DNA of 64,000 nucleotides from Leucaena leucocephala (Eukaryota; Streptophyta; Magnoliopsida; Fabales; Fabaceae). Within the stretch, counting starts at the first letter, position 1. Every line of letters starts with the position of its first letter. The notes under the pieces were generated by a model, which worked only from the letters and a program-made list of their open reading frames with translations, ran no database searches and was not told the origin of the DNA. The position numbers were made by a program, and so were the translations under genes. Location of the stretch: NCBI GenBank assembly GCA_037074615.1, contig CM073562.1, positions 11,083,001 through 11,147,000 on the forward strand, given 5' to 3'. Shown here one piece after another: positions 24,289-35,099 of this stretch.

Positions 24289-27200
24289 TGTTTTTAGGAC
24301 CTTGAAACATCCAAGAATATGTTGGGAAGTGATTGACCAAAAGACTTCATGGTTGGAAAGCTAGGGAGCAAGTGCAAAAGATCAAGAGAAGTGCTTAAGT
24401 GCAAGGTAGTGAACTTACCTTTTTATGTGCTTGATGTGGTATGCTTATGTGTTGACATGTATATGATATTTGAATGATTTTGTGCCATGATAAATGAGGT
24501 TAATTGAATGGTGAATAATATGTTTCCCATGGCCATGCACTTTTATGCAAAAGTATATAGCATGATGGCATGTCACTAATCAAAGAAAGTTTAATGAAAT
24601 TACATATCATGCATTAGAATCCATCTTGCATATTTAAGTGGTAATGTTTGATACTAAGATTTCCTAGAATCTCACCCTCCCATAACCAACCAATTTAGGT
24701 CAAGCATGAAGGAAAATGTATGCATGGATAAGAGCTAAAGAATGGAAGAAAGGAAGTGAAATAATTGGGATCCTAGCATAGGCTATGAATTATCCATGTA
24801 TATAAATGCCATGTAAGGTGTCTATTTATGTGATGAAATTATATGAAATAATTATGGCATAACCCCATGATGTATATGAAGGCATGAAAGGCAAAAGAGA
24901 TGAATTATGCATGCTAAAACAATTATTGAAAGTGAAAGAAAGAAAGCTGAAATGGTAAAAACGTAATTCCTGAAGTAGTTTAGTTGTGGCTTCAGTTTGA
25001 CCTAGAAAATGAATGAATTAATACATGAAATTTTATGAGCACGTAGTACACATCCAGATATTTAAATTCATAGGTAATACACCTCATTTGGATGTGTATA
25101 TCAAGAGAAATGAATTTTCAAAGTTAAGAGATAGAATCTGGAATTTCCAGAATTTGACATATAAACAGTAAAAAGTCACGATTTAACTGTATCAATTGGC
25201 AAGGTAAATGTCCAAATTTATATTTTTTCCTTAACGAGATATGAAATAAATTCAATTAGAAATTTGGATCACCTCCATACAATTTTTATACAATTAGTTA
25301 TGAATTTTTAAGTTGGATTGTAAATCTGAAAATCACCAAGTGAACAATACCTGATACGTAAGTTTTAAAATTTTAATTTTTGGGCTAATGTAATGCTTCC
25401 ACTAATCAAATACGCTTCCAAATACATACTCTAAGGTGGTAAAAGTAGGATGTTTCAAGGTAAAGACTATAAGTTAGGCAACTTTCATATTATGGCCAAA
25501 GTATCTTGTTTCGAATCATGTCACATCATCCCCAAGTGAACTTCCCATACCTCCCAATTTGAGTTCCATGCAACATGTGATCCAATTGGCATCTGACAAA
25601 ATGTTCCATGTGGATGCGTTGCCATGCATTCAGTTATGGGTGACACGGGGCTCTACCTTTGTTGACCATGCATATGTGAAATCTATTATCACTCCTAAGA
25701 ATTACCTAACCTCCGGGTGCATCCAAGTATTTTTAATGTAAGTCTAATTTAAATGTAAATATATGTAATAACAAAATTCACGCAAACTAAGTGTTTGCAT
25801 TAACTAACATTGTGTTTGCATTAACTTTACATACATGCAAGTTGAGCTAGTTTCCAAGGGAAAACAAAGTCAGTTTGGATACCTATGCCCATTTCAGATT
25901 TATTCAAAAGAGACCTCCCAATCTTCAAGACTTGAGTACATTGCAAGGAGGCTTGATGAAACCGATATTGATTGTTTCTTCGCACCATATATGCAGGAGT
26001 AAGAATAATAATATTTTATTTTTTTCATACTAGGTTTGTATTTGCTTAATGCTAATAATCATTATTGTTTAATTATTTTCTGCAGCAATCATTGGCAATT
26101 GATCATACTATGTAAGAATACTTATAAAATTTTCTTCTTATACTCCCTCCACTACAAGCCATTGGTTAATGCCAAGAAGATTATGAACATATGAGTTTTC
26201 TTCCTTACAGAACAATGGTGTTTGTAATAAATTAAATATTGTCTTTGTAATAAAACGATTACTAAATTCATAACTTTGGTCATAAAACTATGAGGATGTT
26301 TACAATTGTAAGGGGTCTTAAGAAAGCCAACTTGGTGAGGGACCCTCAATGGATCACACCGAAGGTAATAAAAGTGTTAAGTCGTATGCTCCACGCAGTT
26401 TTTTGCTGATGACACATAATTTTGTTTATGTTTATATTACAGAGTCGAAGGCAACCTAAAGAAAACAACTTGTGTGGCTTCTATATGGTTAGACATATGA
26501 TCAATATCATCTTGTCAAATAAGACTAACCTAACAAAGGAGGTAAATTGTATTTTTAATGATTTCATATATTTCTGGTCAATTTAATATATCTTAGTAAT
26601 GCTTTAATTTCTTTTATTTTAATTTGATATTTCAGATGTTTGATCAATCTGACCCACTTTCTGAACAAGATATTAAAGACCTGTGCAATATTTGGGTTGA
26701 ATTTTTTGTTCAAATCATTCCTTCTCAATAGTATTTGTTATTACCAGAAGATATTTTTTCAAATGATTGTATTTTTTTATTGAATTTTATTAAATGAATA
26801 ATGTAATGAGCAATTGAAGATCTATTTCTGTCATCTTGAACTTTGCCTGTGCTGCTGTCTCTTTGAGTCTATATATTTGGATAGTTTATTCATGAAGCTT
26901 TAAGGGATGGGGTTAATGAAACATTGAAGGGGTCATTTTTTCAAAATACATTTAAACTGTACAAAAAGAATACCGGCAGGGGTAGAAACAATATACGTAA
27001 ATATGACAATATATATACCGGTTGTCTTTATAGTGAGGTGTAGAAAATTTATTAATTTACACTAGGTGTAAACACCACCGATGTAAAAATTCATTAATCT
27101 ACACCAGGTGAAACAACAACCGGTGTAAAAAGTCATAAATCTACTGCAGCCATTAAAAATGGATATGTTCAACCAGTGTAGACATTAGCAAATTCTACGT

Positions 27201-27346
27201 CTGAATTCAAAAGGGATCGGTCTAAATTCTACTATTTCTATACTGGTGAACAACCCGATTTAAAAAGTGTACACTTTCTAAAGGGTTTGTTTCTATACTA
27301 GTCATTGTTTTATGTAGAATACCATTTTCAACTAATTTAGAAATCC

Positions 27347-27361
27347 TTTTTTATAGTAGTG
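27347..27361. other. Second CACTA-like terminus
   Basis: On the minus strand this reads CACTACTATAAAAAA, close to the canonical CACTA terminal sequence. It lies 54 bp outside the right border assigned to CACTA-1. It may be that element's true end, or the end of another decayed element whose partner (perhaps near 13585, CACTAATGAAGAAAGG) is degraded. Confidence 0.5.
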
Positions 27362-29922
27362 AATTTAACAAATTAAAGCAATGATATGTGAGATGAAATG
27401 TTCAATAACTTCTGAATGTAAACCCTATACTACTGTTTATGATTTTAGGTGTTAATGATGATTATATGAATCAATGACAAGTGTGTTCCCTTGAAGATTA
27501 CCTTACCTTCATTATCCACAAAGTATGAAGAGTTGATTAGTTGAATTAGGACATGTTGGCTAATAACTCGCCAGCTAAATCTCTATCAAAGCTACAACAC
27601 ACAAGTATTGAACAGAGAATTATGAATAATTCAACTTAAAAGATAGAAGAAAATAAATTAAATAAATACAACTGTACTCTGCTATAGAATTGCTCTAATT
27701 AATAACCACAGCCATGTCCAACTAGTTCAAGGATGAGGATTAATCAAAGCTCAATTAAACATAATCAGGAAATCTAACTCGGTTCCCTAATCTTCATCAT
27801 CTACTAACTGTAATTGAATCAATAAAACCAGAATTAACTACATCAACTCGATACAATTAGATTTATGATTAAAGACACAGTTAAACTCCCTATTTTAGAT
27901 CAAGGACTTTGGTTCAGCATCATCTCCAAGAGAGCACAACAAATCTAGCATTCCATTATTGTCAGAACTTTAACAATAGCATCAAGTCTAGCAGCAATCA
28001 TGGTGAATATAGAAAGAGAATATGAAGATGGAAGTGATAAGTTTGTTTAGTTCTCTTGCTCATAATAGAGGAAAAGCACATATGAAAGAGAGAGAATGGA
28101 GATAGAGAAATGGCGCGAGAGAGAAATGTGTCTGGATGTCTCCCTGAATGAGTTGATGGATGCATGATATATACTAAATGAATGATGTGTGGGAGGTATG
28201 GATGGTGTGATAGTAATGTTGTGAATGTCTCTGTGAATGGTCTGTGAGAGAATAACATCAGCTAGTGTGTGAGTGTGCCATGTGTAAATCCTATTCTACA
28301 TTCTGTTACAGCACGTGTGAATCCCCTACTTGCTTTTGTTATCAACTTACTTAATTGATGGATCTAGCTGTCTATCTGACCATTTATGTTTTATTCTAAC
28401 TCCTCTTTCTATTTTAGTTATAGCAACAAGTTGACTTGGTGATTAATAAGCATTTCCTGCAATGGGGATTTAAAAGATGCAAATTATTTATTTAACAAGA
28501 TAATATTCCAGTATATGACCAAAATTATATCAATTAATTTTCCATTGTTCTAATTTTATTTTATTAATTAACTACTCAACATATTGGTAAATGGGGATAA
28601 AAATTAATAACAAAACTCTCTTTAAACACATTAAAATCAATACAAATAAGAGTTTATCAATTCCCCCACACATAGCTTTTGTACTCAAAGCAAAATTATT
28701 GATTAAAATTGAAAATCAAACGCATATGTTCAGCAAAATTGATAAAACAGATTCAGCATAAGTATTTGCAACAATCAATATTTTCCTTCAATTGGCAATA
28801 ATCCATACTAATCTCATATCAATCAAAGAATCTAACTCATGCAATTAAATCATAGTAAGCAACTAGGTTGAGATTTTCTCACAAGGTATAGTGTTTTACT
28901 CATTCTCTTATCAAGGTAATTTTCACTCAACCATCTATCTTAGGCTTTCCATAGGCTTATAACCATCATACATCTCTACCACTAAATGCCACAAGGATTT
29001 TGAATCAAATGGTCCTTATTAGGTTGTAATGTTGGAAAGACTACATGATAAAATAGAAATACATATTAATGATTAATGGAATACTACATATGATCTTACT
29101 TCTTCAAGCTATTTCAATTTTTGATCACAATTCTAATTGTCTAACTACAGAAAATCACACATCACAAACTAACTTCCTTTCATATAAGTTGAATATCACA
29201 TTTTCTTATCATTTGGTCTATCTCTTCTTTCCCTTTTCTTTCTTCTTTTTTTATCTTTTCTCTGTACTTTTTCTGTGTTTTTTTCTTTCACTATATAACA
29301 AATACATTGAAATTCATATATTCATCAAAATTGACTTTTTCTACTATTTTTTCACTTCTCAAGTTTATAGTAATCACAGATTTGGGGTTAACAACTATAT
29401 TTGAAAGTAGATTTCACCAATCTTTATCTGATATCACTTACTGAATTAGGTAACTGTGATAAATAGCTATTCATGTTTGCATCTTTGGTTTTCCACTGTT
29501 CTATTTTAATCTCCCAAGTCAACAAACTTAGAATTTGTCATTGCTACGTTGCTCTCCGTTGTATATCTCAAGTCCTTGAAATTAAAGCTGAAGTTGTATT
29601 TATGGAATTTATGTTTGAGTTCATTATATTAATACTCTTGATTATCTCAGATATTCCATCATCCTTTACAACAGTAGGTCACTCTATAGGTCTAGAGGAT
29701 CTAACCACTTGCTTGTCATTATTCAATCTGTTTTACACAAAAATTCCTATCTCTACCTCCATCCCTCTATCTAAAATTGGAATGATCTCTCTATCCTTCA
29801 TTATATGTGTTAGAGTATGAATTCCTTTATGGATACTAGTTTTATTTGTCTTGATAGATGTCTAATACATTCTCATAGTATGTAGGACATTTATCACTAG
29901 TATGCATTGGAAAATAGCAAAG

Positions 29923-30702
29923 CTAACAACTATGGGTAATTAGAGCTTGAGAGTATGGGCTTTGAACATGTGTATTGCTCAATTGAGTAGTTAACTTGTT
30001 GATCTGAGCATTAATAGCAACAATTTGAGTTGACATATTATTATAATCTTGAGAAGACTTTGCAAAAACCTCATGGACTTTCCTAGCATCAATCAAATGC
30101 AATATTTCATCAGGAGTTAAGTCATCAATAAAACCCCCAACAGCCGCATCCAAATTATTTCTACATGCATTGCGCAATCTTGAATGAAAATACTGCACCA
30201 AATGATCACTTGAAATATGGTGATATGGACATCTAGCTAGCAACTCTTGAAACCTTCCCCAAAACTCATAAAAAGACTATTGAGCAAACTATTTTATAGC
30301 AAAAATCTCCTTTCTCAATGTAGTAGTCTTGGATGTAGGGAAGTATCTCTCTAAGAAAGCATTCCTCAAGATATTCAAGGAGTTCAAGCCATAAGGTGTA
30401 TGATGTGGCAACATATAAAACTATTCCTTTGCCTTTCCTTCAAGTGTAAAATGGAATACTTATCTTTGCACAGCATCCATGTCAGCACCTAAAAGTTTCA
30501 TGGATAATTAAACCCGTTGCATAATCTTCAAGTGCTTGAAAAGATCCTCACCTGTCAATCCATAAAATTTTGGTAAGTTACTCAATAAAGGACCTTTCAG
30601 CTCAAAATTAACATCTAAAGCAGGACAAGTGCAAAAATGATAAAAGGTTGCATTAAAAGGCGTGACTTCTCTTATTTTCCTTTGTGCCCTTCTATTATTC
30701 AT
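29923..30702 (-). pseudogene. Gypsy (Athila-like) gag remnant
   Basis: Read on the minus strand from 30702, the protein starts MNNRRAQRKIREV. It has the conserved FELKGPLLSNLPKFYGL and TGEDLFKHLK blocks, then KAKE, LERYFPTSKTT and the retrotrans_gag end FWGRFQELLARCPYHHIS, and finally a LDAAVGGFIDDLTPDEI block. These in this order are typical of Athila-type Gag. Stops interrupt the frame at about 30508 and 30243-30290. Gag would form the virus-like particle; this copy is broken and the zinc knuckle is not visible. Confidence 0.8.
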
Positions 30703-31029
30703 GTTATTCTCTTTATGTAGCTCATTTGATTATTCTGATTATAAGTATGAGATTCACCCTCAAAATGATTATCACCAAATACAAATTCAATTTCAGCTGC
30801 ACATATTCATTAGAAGAACTAGGCTCAACAGTAGATGCAACACTAGCTTGATTTAAGATTTTAGCTTCTTAATTTACCTAAGTATTCTATTGATTTCTCT
30901 ATTCAATGGAAAGAATTTAGGGCTTTTGGACATACAATTCACACTTAATAATTATGCAGGATATCAAGTACATCAACAATATAACAATTTCAGAAATTGA
31001 GATTAGGCAATCACAGTACAAAAAGCTTA

Positions 31030-31420
31030 GGTTGCGATGCAAAATAACTTTAGTTGCAACTAACAATTGTAGAGAGCCACAATCATGATAAAAATAAACT
31101 TCATATCGCGACTGTTAGTCACATAGCAAAATTTTGAAATCAGGATTTTTGGTCGTGACTAAATGTCACTTTGGTTGCAACTAAAAATCACAAAGAGCAA
31201 ATGATTGAAATTAAAAGTTTTTAGTTGTGACCAAAAGTTACTCCAGTTGTGACTAAAAATCACAAAGAAGAAAATTTGATGGATAAAGATTTTTGATTAC
31301 GACCAAAAAGTACTCCGGTCATGATTAGAAGTTATAGAGAGCAAATGTGAGTTAAACAATGATTTCAGGTTATGACCAAATATTTATTTGGTCATGACTA
31401 AAAATCACAGAGACTCTCAT
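31030..31420. repeat. Imperfect ~80-bp tandem repeats with GTGACTAAAAATCAC core
   Basis: About five units each contain a GGTCGTGACTAAA / TTGTGACCAAAAGT core and a CACAAAGAGCAAAT spacer, with 15-25% divergence between units. The core is itself a short inverted repeat (GTGAC...GTCAC-like). The array lies in the leader between the primer-binding-like site and gag of the Athila-like element. Confidence 0.8.
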
Positions 31421-31570
31421 AAATCAATTTTTGCACAATATTCATAAATAAACATGCAATTGATTGTTATCAAAAAGACAAAATACTAAATTCACAGAAA
31501 AACTAAAACACCTATATTATTTTTATGTTTTTGAGGCCTAGCATATTGCTTAAGAAATCTTAACAAGTAA

Positions 31571-31590
31571 GGCTCCTCGGCAATGTCACC
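31571..31590 (-). other. Primer-binding-like site of the Athila-like element
   Basis: The minus strand reads GGTGACATTGCCGAGGAGCC, similar to the TGGCGCCGTTGCCGGGGA string found just inside the 5' LTR of Athila/Tat elements. Its position before the leader and gag fits. The assignment is from recalled consensus. Confidence 0.5.
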
Positions 31591-32535
31591 ATTTTGATAA
31601 TTTGCCAAGGGATCAGTAATTAAGTTTAGACCCAATCCAAGAATGTTAATGGTAGAAAGAATCTAGATACTGGATTTAAGATTAAAAAGCATATTATGAA
31701 AACTCAAAAAATTATGAGATTTTGCAAGAAATTCATTTTATATTAGAATGAATTTCTAAAATTGTCAGAATCAGTAAAAAAGGTGTTTATAATTTATTCC
31801 AAAAATCAAGGCAATTTGAGAATATCGGTATAAGAAATAATGGGAAATGCCTTGGAATATGTGATGTTTAGGCTTTGTTTTGTGGACTTAAGAAGGCAGC
31901 CACTTAGCAAGAAAAGAGGACAAGGAAAAGAATAAAAGAAAGTAAATCAATAAGGTATTAAACTATCATAAACTTTTATGTATTGGATGTTATGCTTGGT
32001 TGTGGTTGCTTGTGAAAGTGTTAACATTGTATAATATGCATGCTTCCATGTAATATATAAAATACATTTGGCCAAAGTTATCATAGAAACAAAGCTTCAA
32101 TTATAAACACATGCAACATAAGTCAACATAGTTATAGCACAATCAAGCATAACATCTAATACATATAAGTTTAGGATAGTTTACTACCTTATTGCTTTAC
32201 TTTCTTTATTCTTTTCCTTGCTAAGTGGCTTCCTTCTTGAGTCCACAAAATAAAGCCTAAACATCACATATTCCAAGGAATTTTTATTATTTCTTATACC
32301 TATATTATTAAATTGCCCTGATTTTTGAAATAAATTATAAACACCTCTTTTACTAGTTCTGACAATTTTAGAAATTCATTTTAATATAAAATGATTTTCT
32401 TACAAAGTCTCATAATTTTATGAGTTTCCATAATATACTTTCTAATATTAAATGCAGTATCTGGATTCTTCCTACCATTCACATTCTTGGATTGGTTTAA
32501 ACTTAATTACTGATCCATTGGCAAATTACCAAAAT
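31591..32535. repeat. Long inverted repeat, ~400-bp arms, ~130-bp loop
   Basis: The arm at 31591-32004 and the reverse complement of 32136-32535 align nearly end to end at roughly 85-90% identity by eye. Shared blocks include AGATACTG, AAAATTGTCAGAA, AGGTGTTTATAATTTATT, GGAATATGTGATGTTTAGGC and TTATGTATT. A transcript through it would fold into a long hairpin. Confidence 0.85.
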
Positions 32536-33583
32536 ACCCATTGGTTCTTCTTTATTTACTCTAATATCTCTGGGCATTATAATATTTTCACACCTCATCA
32601 GAGTATTCTCTGACCTTGATCAACTACTCTAGAAATTCTCATTGACCATCTAACCTTAGTCAAATGACCAAAATGCCCTTTATCTATCTCTTGCTCAATG
32701 GCACAATACAGTGGCATACTCAATAGCATTTTTATAATTTTATATTTTTTGAGTCTCTATTAGCACTGGCACACATACTTATCTAAAAATATTATTGGGC
32801 CTATAAGGCACCATTTTGGCTTTCTACATGGTCCACTACCTTTATGGGCTTAACTCTCAAGAAATCCCCCCAAAAAATATTTATCTACTGTTTTAATCCA
32901 CTATAAATTCCATTATAAATTTCACATAACTCCTTTTTTAGTTATATCAGTTTCATAAATTCTCATATTAATTATAAGAATTTACTGCTAAATTTTACAA
33001 GTAAGCACAGGTATTTACATTAATACATGCACTATTTAGTACCGTTTGCTACTGAGATTTCCCTAGAAATCTCACCCCATCCATATAATCCCAATCCCAA
33101 CAAGTTTATGAATGATGAAAGAAGATGAAGAAGCATGGAGATAAGTTAGGGATTAGAAAGTATAAATATTATATGATGAATGTATGAATTGTTATGTGTA
33201 ATGGTGTTAAGTGACCAATTGGAGCAGCAATGTTCATGATGTAATGAAAAATATTAAATGATGGAATAAATGGATAAAATTTTACATATATTTATTTAAC
33301 ATGTCAAGATTCATTTTGATACCAAGTACGCCTTATTTTGATGTTTGTATATTTATCTAACATTTTCAAGATGTTATCTTCGTGTAACTTTTTGAACCAC
33401 TTCATTTTGATATTTCTAGAATTAATTATAATTTTTTGAAATTCATCACTGAATCTGGAATACCATATGAACAATAACTCATGAAGAGTAAAATTTTCAA
33501 ATTTAGCTAATGGACTTCAAGATTCATGTAAGTGGTTATAAATACTCTTAAATAGTCCCTAATACTTAAGAAATTAAGGATGT
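31591..33583. repeat. Rearranged LTR family A fragments (copy 3)
   Basis: Three blocks match family A in alternating orientation: 31591-32004 forward, about 32136-33000 reverse, and about 33000-33583 forward, ending GGATGTCACA, which resembles the LTR end. The loop between the first two (32005-32135) matches the family A region at 35790-35930. No target duplication is seen. The arrangement implies an inversion or several insertions followed by deletion. Confidence 0.65.
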
Positions 33584-34745
33584 CACATTCTTAGCATGTG
33601 AGTGCGTATTTGTCAAGTGGGAGGCATATAAATGATGAGAAAATCTGGTTTAAGATCACCACTTGTAGTTTGAAGTGGGAGATAATGAACTTTGTAATTA
33701 AAAATGAATTTAAGGATTGTGTTTTTTTAGAAAATATGACATTTTTACAGATAATGAAATGTGAGTTGTTGAAAGAGTTTCATGTGACAAAGTATTTTGG
33801 ATTAAGGAGAAGGAATCGAATAAAAGAGATAAATATAAAGGGGTTGTAAAAGAAGTTTATTATGCAATTATGTACTAAATTTTAATACTAATATTCCTGC
33901 ATAAATATATAATATATAGGACTTGATATATGGTTGAGCCACCAAGGAAAATAAAAGAGAAAGAAAACAGGAGAAGGTAATTTAGAAGAAGGGACTCCAG
34001 ATGATTGAGTTGCTATAAGGGCAATTATCTTAGAAAGTTTTGAAAGAATAAGTTATATATTGGAATCTAAATAGGTGAGTAAATAATGTCCCATGACTAT
34101 AATATTTTCAATAATATCTGGCTACTTGATACATTTTATTTAAAGTATCAATTTTTTAGTATGATTTGCTATATTTATGACAATTATATAGTCATTGATT
34201 GATATATGAATGTTTAGTTGAAATAATGATGATTATTACTTAAATGTTTTACACACCTTATTGTTATAAATTTGTATACATGAGGATTTAAAGAAAATTT
34301 GTATAATAATTTTTATGCTGGGTCCTTGATTATGAAATATTTTTATGAGATTTCAGTATTAAAAAATCTTGTTCTTTATCAATGTTAAATTAACCGTATG
34401 CATGCTTGGAAATTTTTTTGAGAGGATTGAATACAGAACGTCGGTTACTAACAATAGTACTGTTAGTCCTTGGTGCACCATGGTTAACCTTGAGCTTGCT
34501 TGTTATTCGTGGATCTAGTACCTGCGCTTGTTATTCGTGGGTCTTGTACCTGCGCTTATTTTTGTGGCCTTGTGCTATGCTTATTTTTGTGGCTTTAAGC
34601 TGCATCGGATTTGTTACTTACCCTCGTTGATTGAGTGTCCACGCTTATTTTCATTATGTTGAAGTCCTACGGAAAAATGAGATTAAGGATTATCGTTTTA
34701 CATTTATTTCCTTAAACAAGTTGTTTTACATGATATTAGATTAAT
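33584..34745 (+). other. Unclassified repeat-like segment between LTR A3 and CACTA-2
   Basis: An 83-codon ORF at 33598-33849 has no recognised domain. At 34430-34660 a GC-richer block contains short direct repeats (TGCGCTTGTTATTCGTGG, TGCGCTTATTTTTGTGG) followed by TACCCTCGTTGATTGAGTG and GTCCACGCTTATTTTC. This resembles part of a gypsy LTR, but no ends or target duplication are visible. Confidence 0.3.
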
Positions 34746-35087
34746 TTGATTGATTATTTTTTTTATAATTCTATGATTTGGAAATTGAAATTTATACTCA
34801 AGCTTTATTATTCAAAGTTTAGAGTGCCCGTTTTCAAATACAAGTGGGTTGATGTAAACAATATTATGTTTGTCAATCTGTTAAGCTTTATACTAGTTGA
34901 TCTTGATAGTACAAGGTTCAGGGATGAGCCTTTTATTATGGCAGACTAAGTGAATCCTAGGAAATAAAAGTTGGTTAGTAGCCCTCTAAGGAAAGAGGGT
35001 AATTGATGTTGATGACAAGTATAACAATGTAGTCCTTGCTAAGACGCATTTTTCAAGGGTTTACCTAAATTGAATGAATAGGACAAA
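34746..35087 (+). pseudogene. DUF4216 fragment of a CACTA transposase (CACTA-2)
   Basis: The translation contains FRVPVFKYKWVDVNN, then FILVDLDSTRFRDEPFIMAD, followed by a stop and a few more family-like residues. It parallels the same domain at 17600-17880 (FTVPVFKYKWGNVN). The TNP2 core and DUF4218 are missing upstream. Confidence 0.85.
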
Positions 35088-35099
35088 GTGGATGATGAA

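Larger units (their letters stand above)
20344..25457 (+). mobile_element. Solo LTR, family A copy 1, inside CACTA-1 ORF2
   Basis: It starts TGTCATATCC and ends GGATGTTTCA, flanked by AGGTG (20339-20343) and AGGTA (25458-25462), a 5-bp target duplication with one change. The frame of CACTA-1 ORF2 continues on both sides. Excluding the nested LTR (22530-24288) the length is about 3.35 kb, matching the 3.19-kb copy at 35100-38289. It has no internal coding sequence, so it is a solo LTR left by LTR-LTR recombination. Its great length suggests a large gypsy-type element. Confidence 0.82.
18790..26731 (+). pseudogene. CACTA-1 second ORF: transposase_24-like plus Ulp1-like protease, split by a solo LTR
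   Basis: The 5' part (18790-20343) starts with a conserved block, VTQLKDILKDR, then FDTRWIPIGEP, typical of the plant transposase_24 family found as ORF2 in En/Spm-like elements. Interspersed AG/GT pairs suggest introns. At 20343 it is cut by a 5.1-kb solo LTR insertion. It resumes at 25458 and ends with a C48 (Ulp1-like) cysteine protease region: NHWQLIILC at about 26090-26115 carries the expected catalytic His, and ENNLCGFYMVRHM at about 26461-26500 the expected Cys. The final exon-like block runs to 26731 (QSDPLSEQDIKDLC). Ulp1-like domains recur in plant CACTA and Mutator elements and are thought to act on SUMO conjugates; their role in transposition is unproven. The gene is disrupted. 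Confidence 0.75.
14359..27307 (+). mobile_element. CACTA-1: decayed CACTA (En/Spm) transposon with nested LTRs
   Basis: The ends are diverged inverted copies: CAATCATTAGTACAAAAT at the left, and at the right the reverse complement CAATGACTAGTATAGAAAC. Both ends are rich in short subterminal motifs such as ACCGGTGTAGA, CGGTGTAAAA and ACACCAGTGTAAAA, in both orientations (14.4-15.8 kb and 26.95-27.25 kb). This is the layout of plant CACTA elements, whose transposase-accessory protein binds such repeats. Inside, in order, are a small ORF remnant, a TNP2-type transposase pseudogene, and a second ORF with a transposase_24-like start and a Ulp1-like end. Without the nested solo LTR it would be about 7.8 kb. 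No clean 3-bp target duplication is seen, and a second CACTA-like end lies 54 bp beyond the right border, so the exact limits are uncertain. Confidence 0.75.
27362..31590 (-). mobile_element. Internal region of an Athila-like Ty3/gypsy element
   Basis: In minus orientation the order is a primer-binding-like site (31571-31590), a repeat-rich leader (31.0-31.4 kb), a gag pseudogene (30702-29923), then ~2.5 kb of non-coding sequence. This last part includes a GTGTGGGGGAATTGAT motif (28660-28680), characteristic of Athila/Tat elements, and a long pyrimidine-rich tract on the plus strand (29219-29300). I find no protease, reverse transcriptase or integrase, so it is a deleted or non-autonomous derivative. 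The left boundary is not defined. Confidence 0.6.

Noticed and set aside
29069..29404. Phe-rich 111-residue open frame
   Set aside because: It arises from a pyrimidine tract in the non-coding 3' region of a gypsy element.
31030..31420. CRISPR-like array of repeats
   Set aside because: Units are diverged, contiguous tandem repeats without unique spacers and lie in a plant retrotransposon leader.
34406..34630. 74-residue hydrophobic open frame
   Set aside because: It covers short direct repeats in LTR-like sequence and has no domain.
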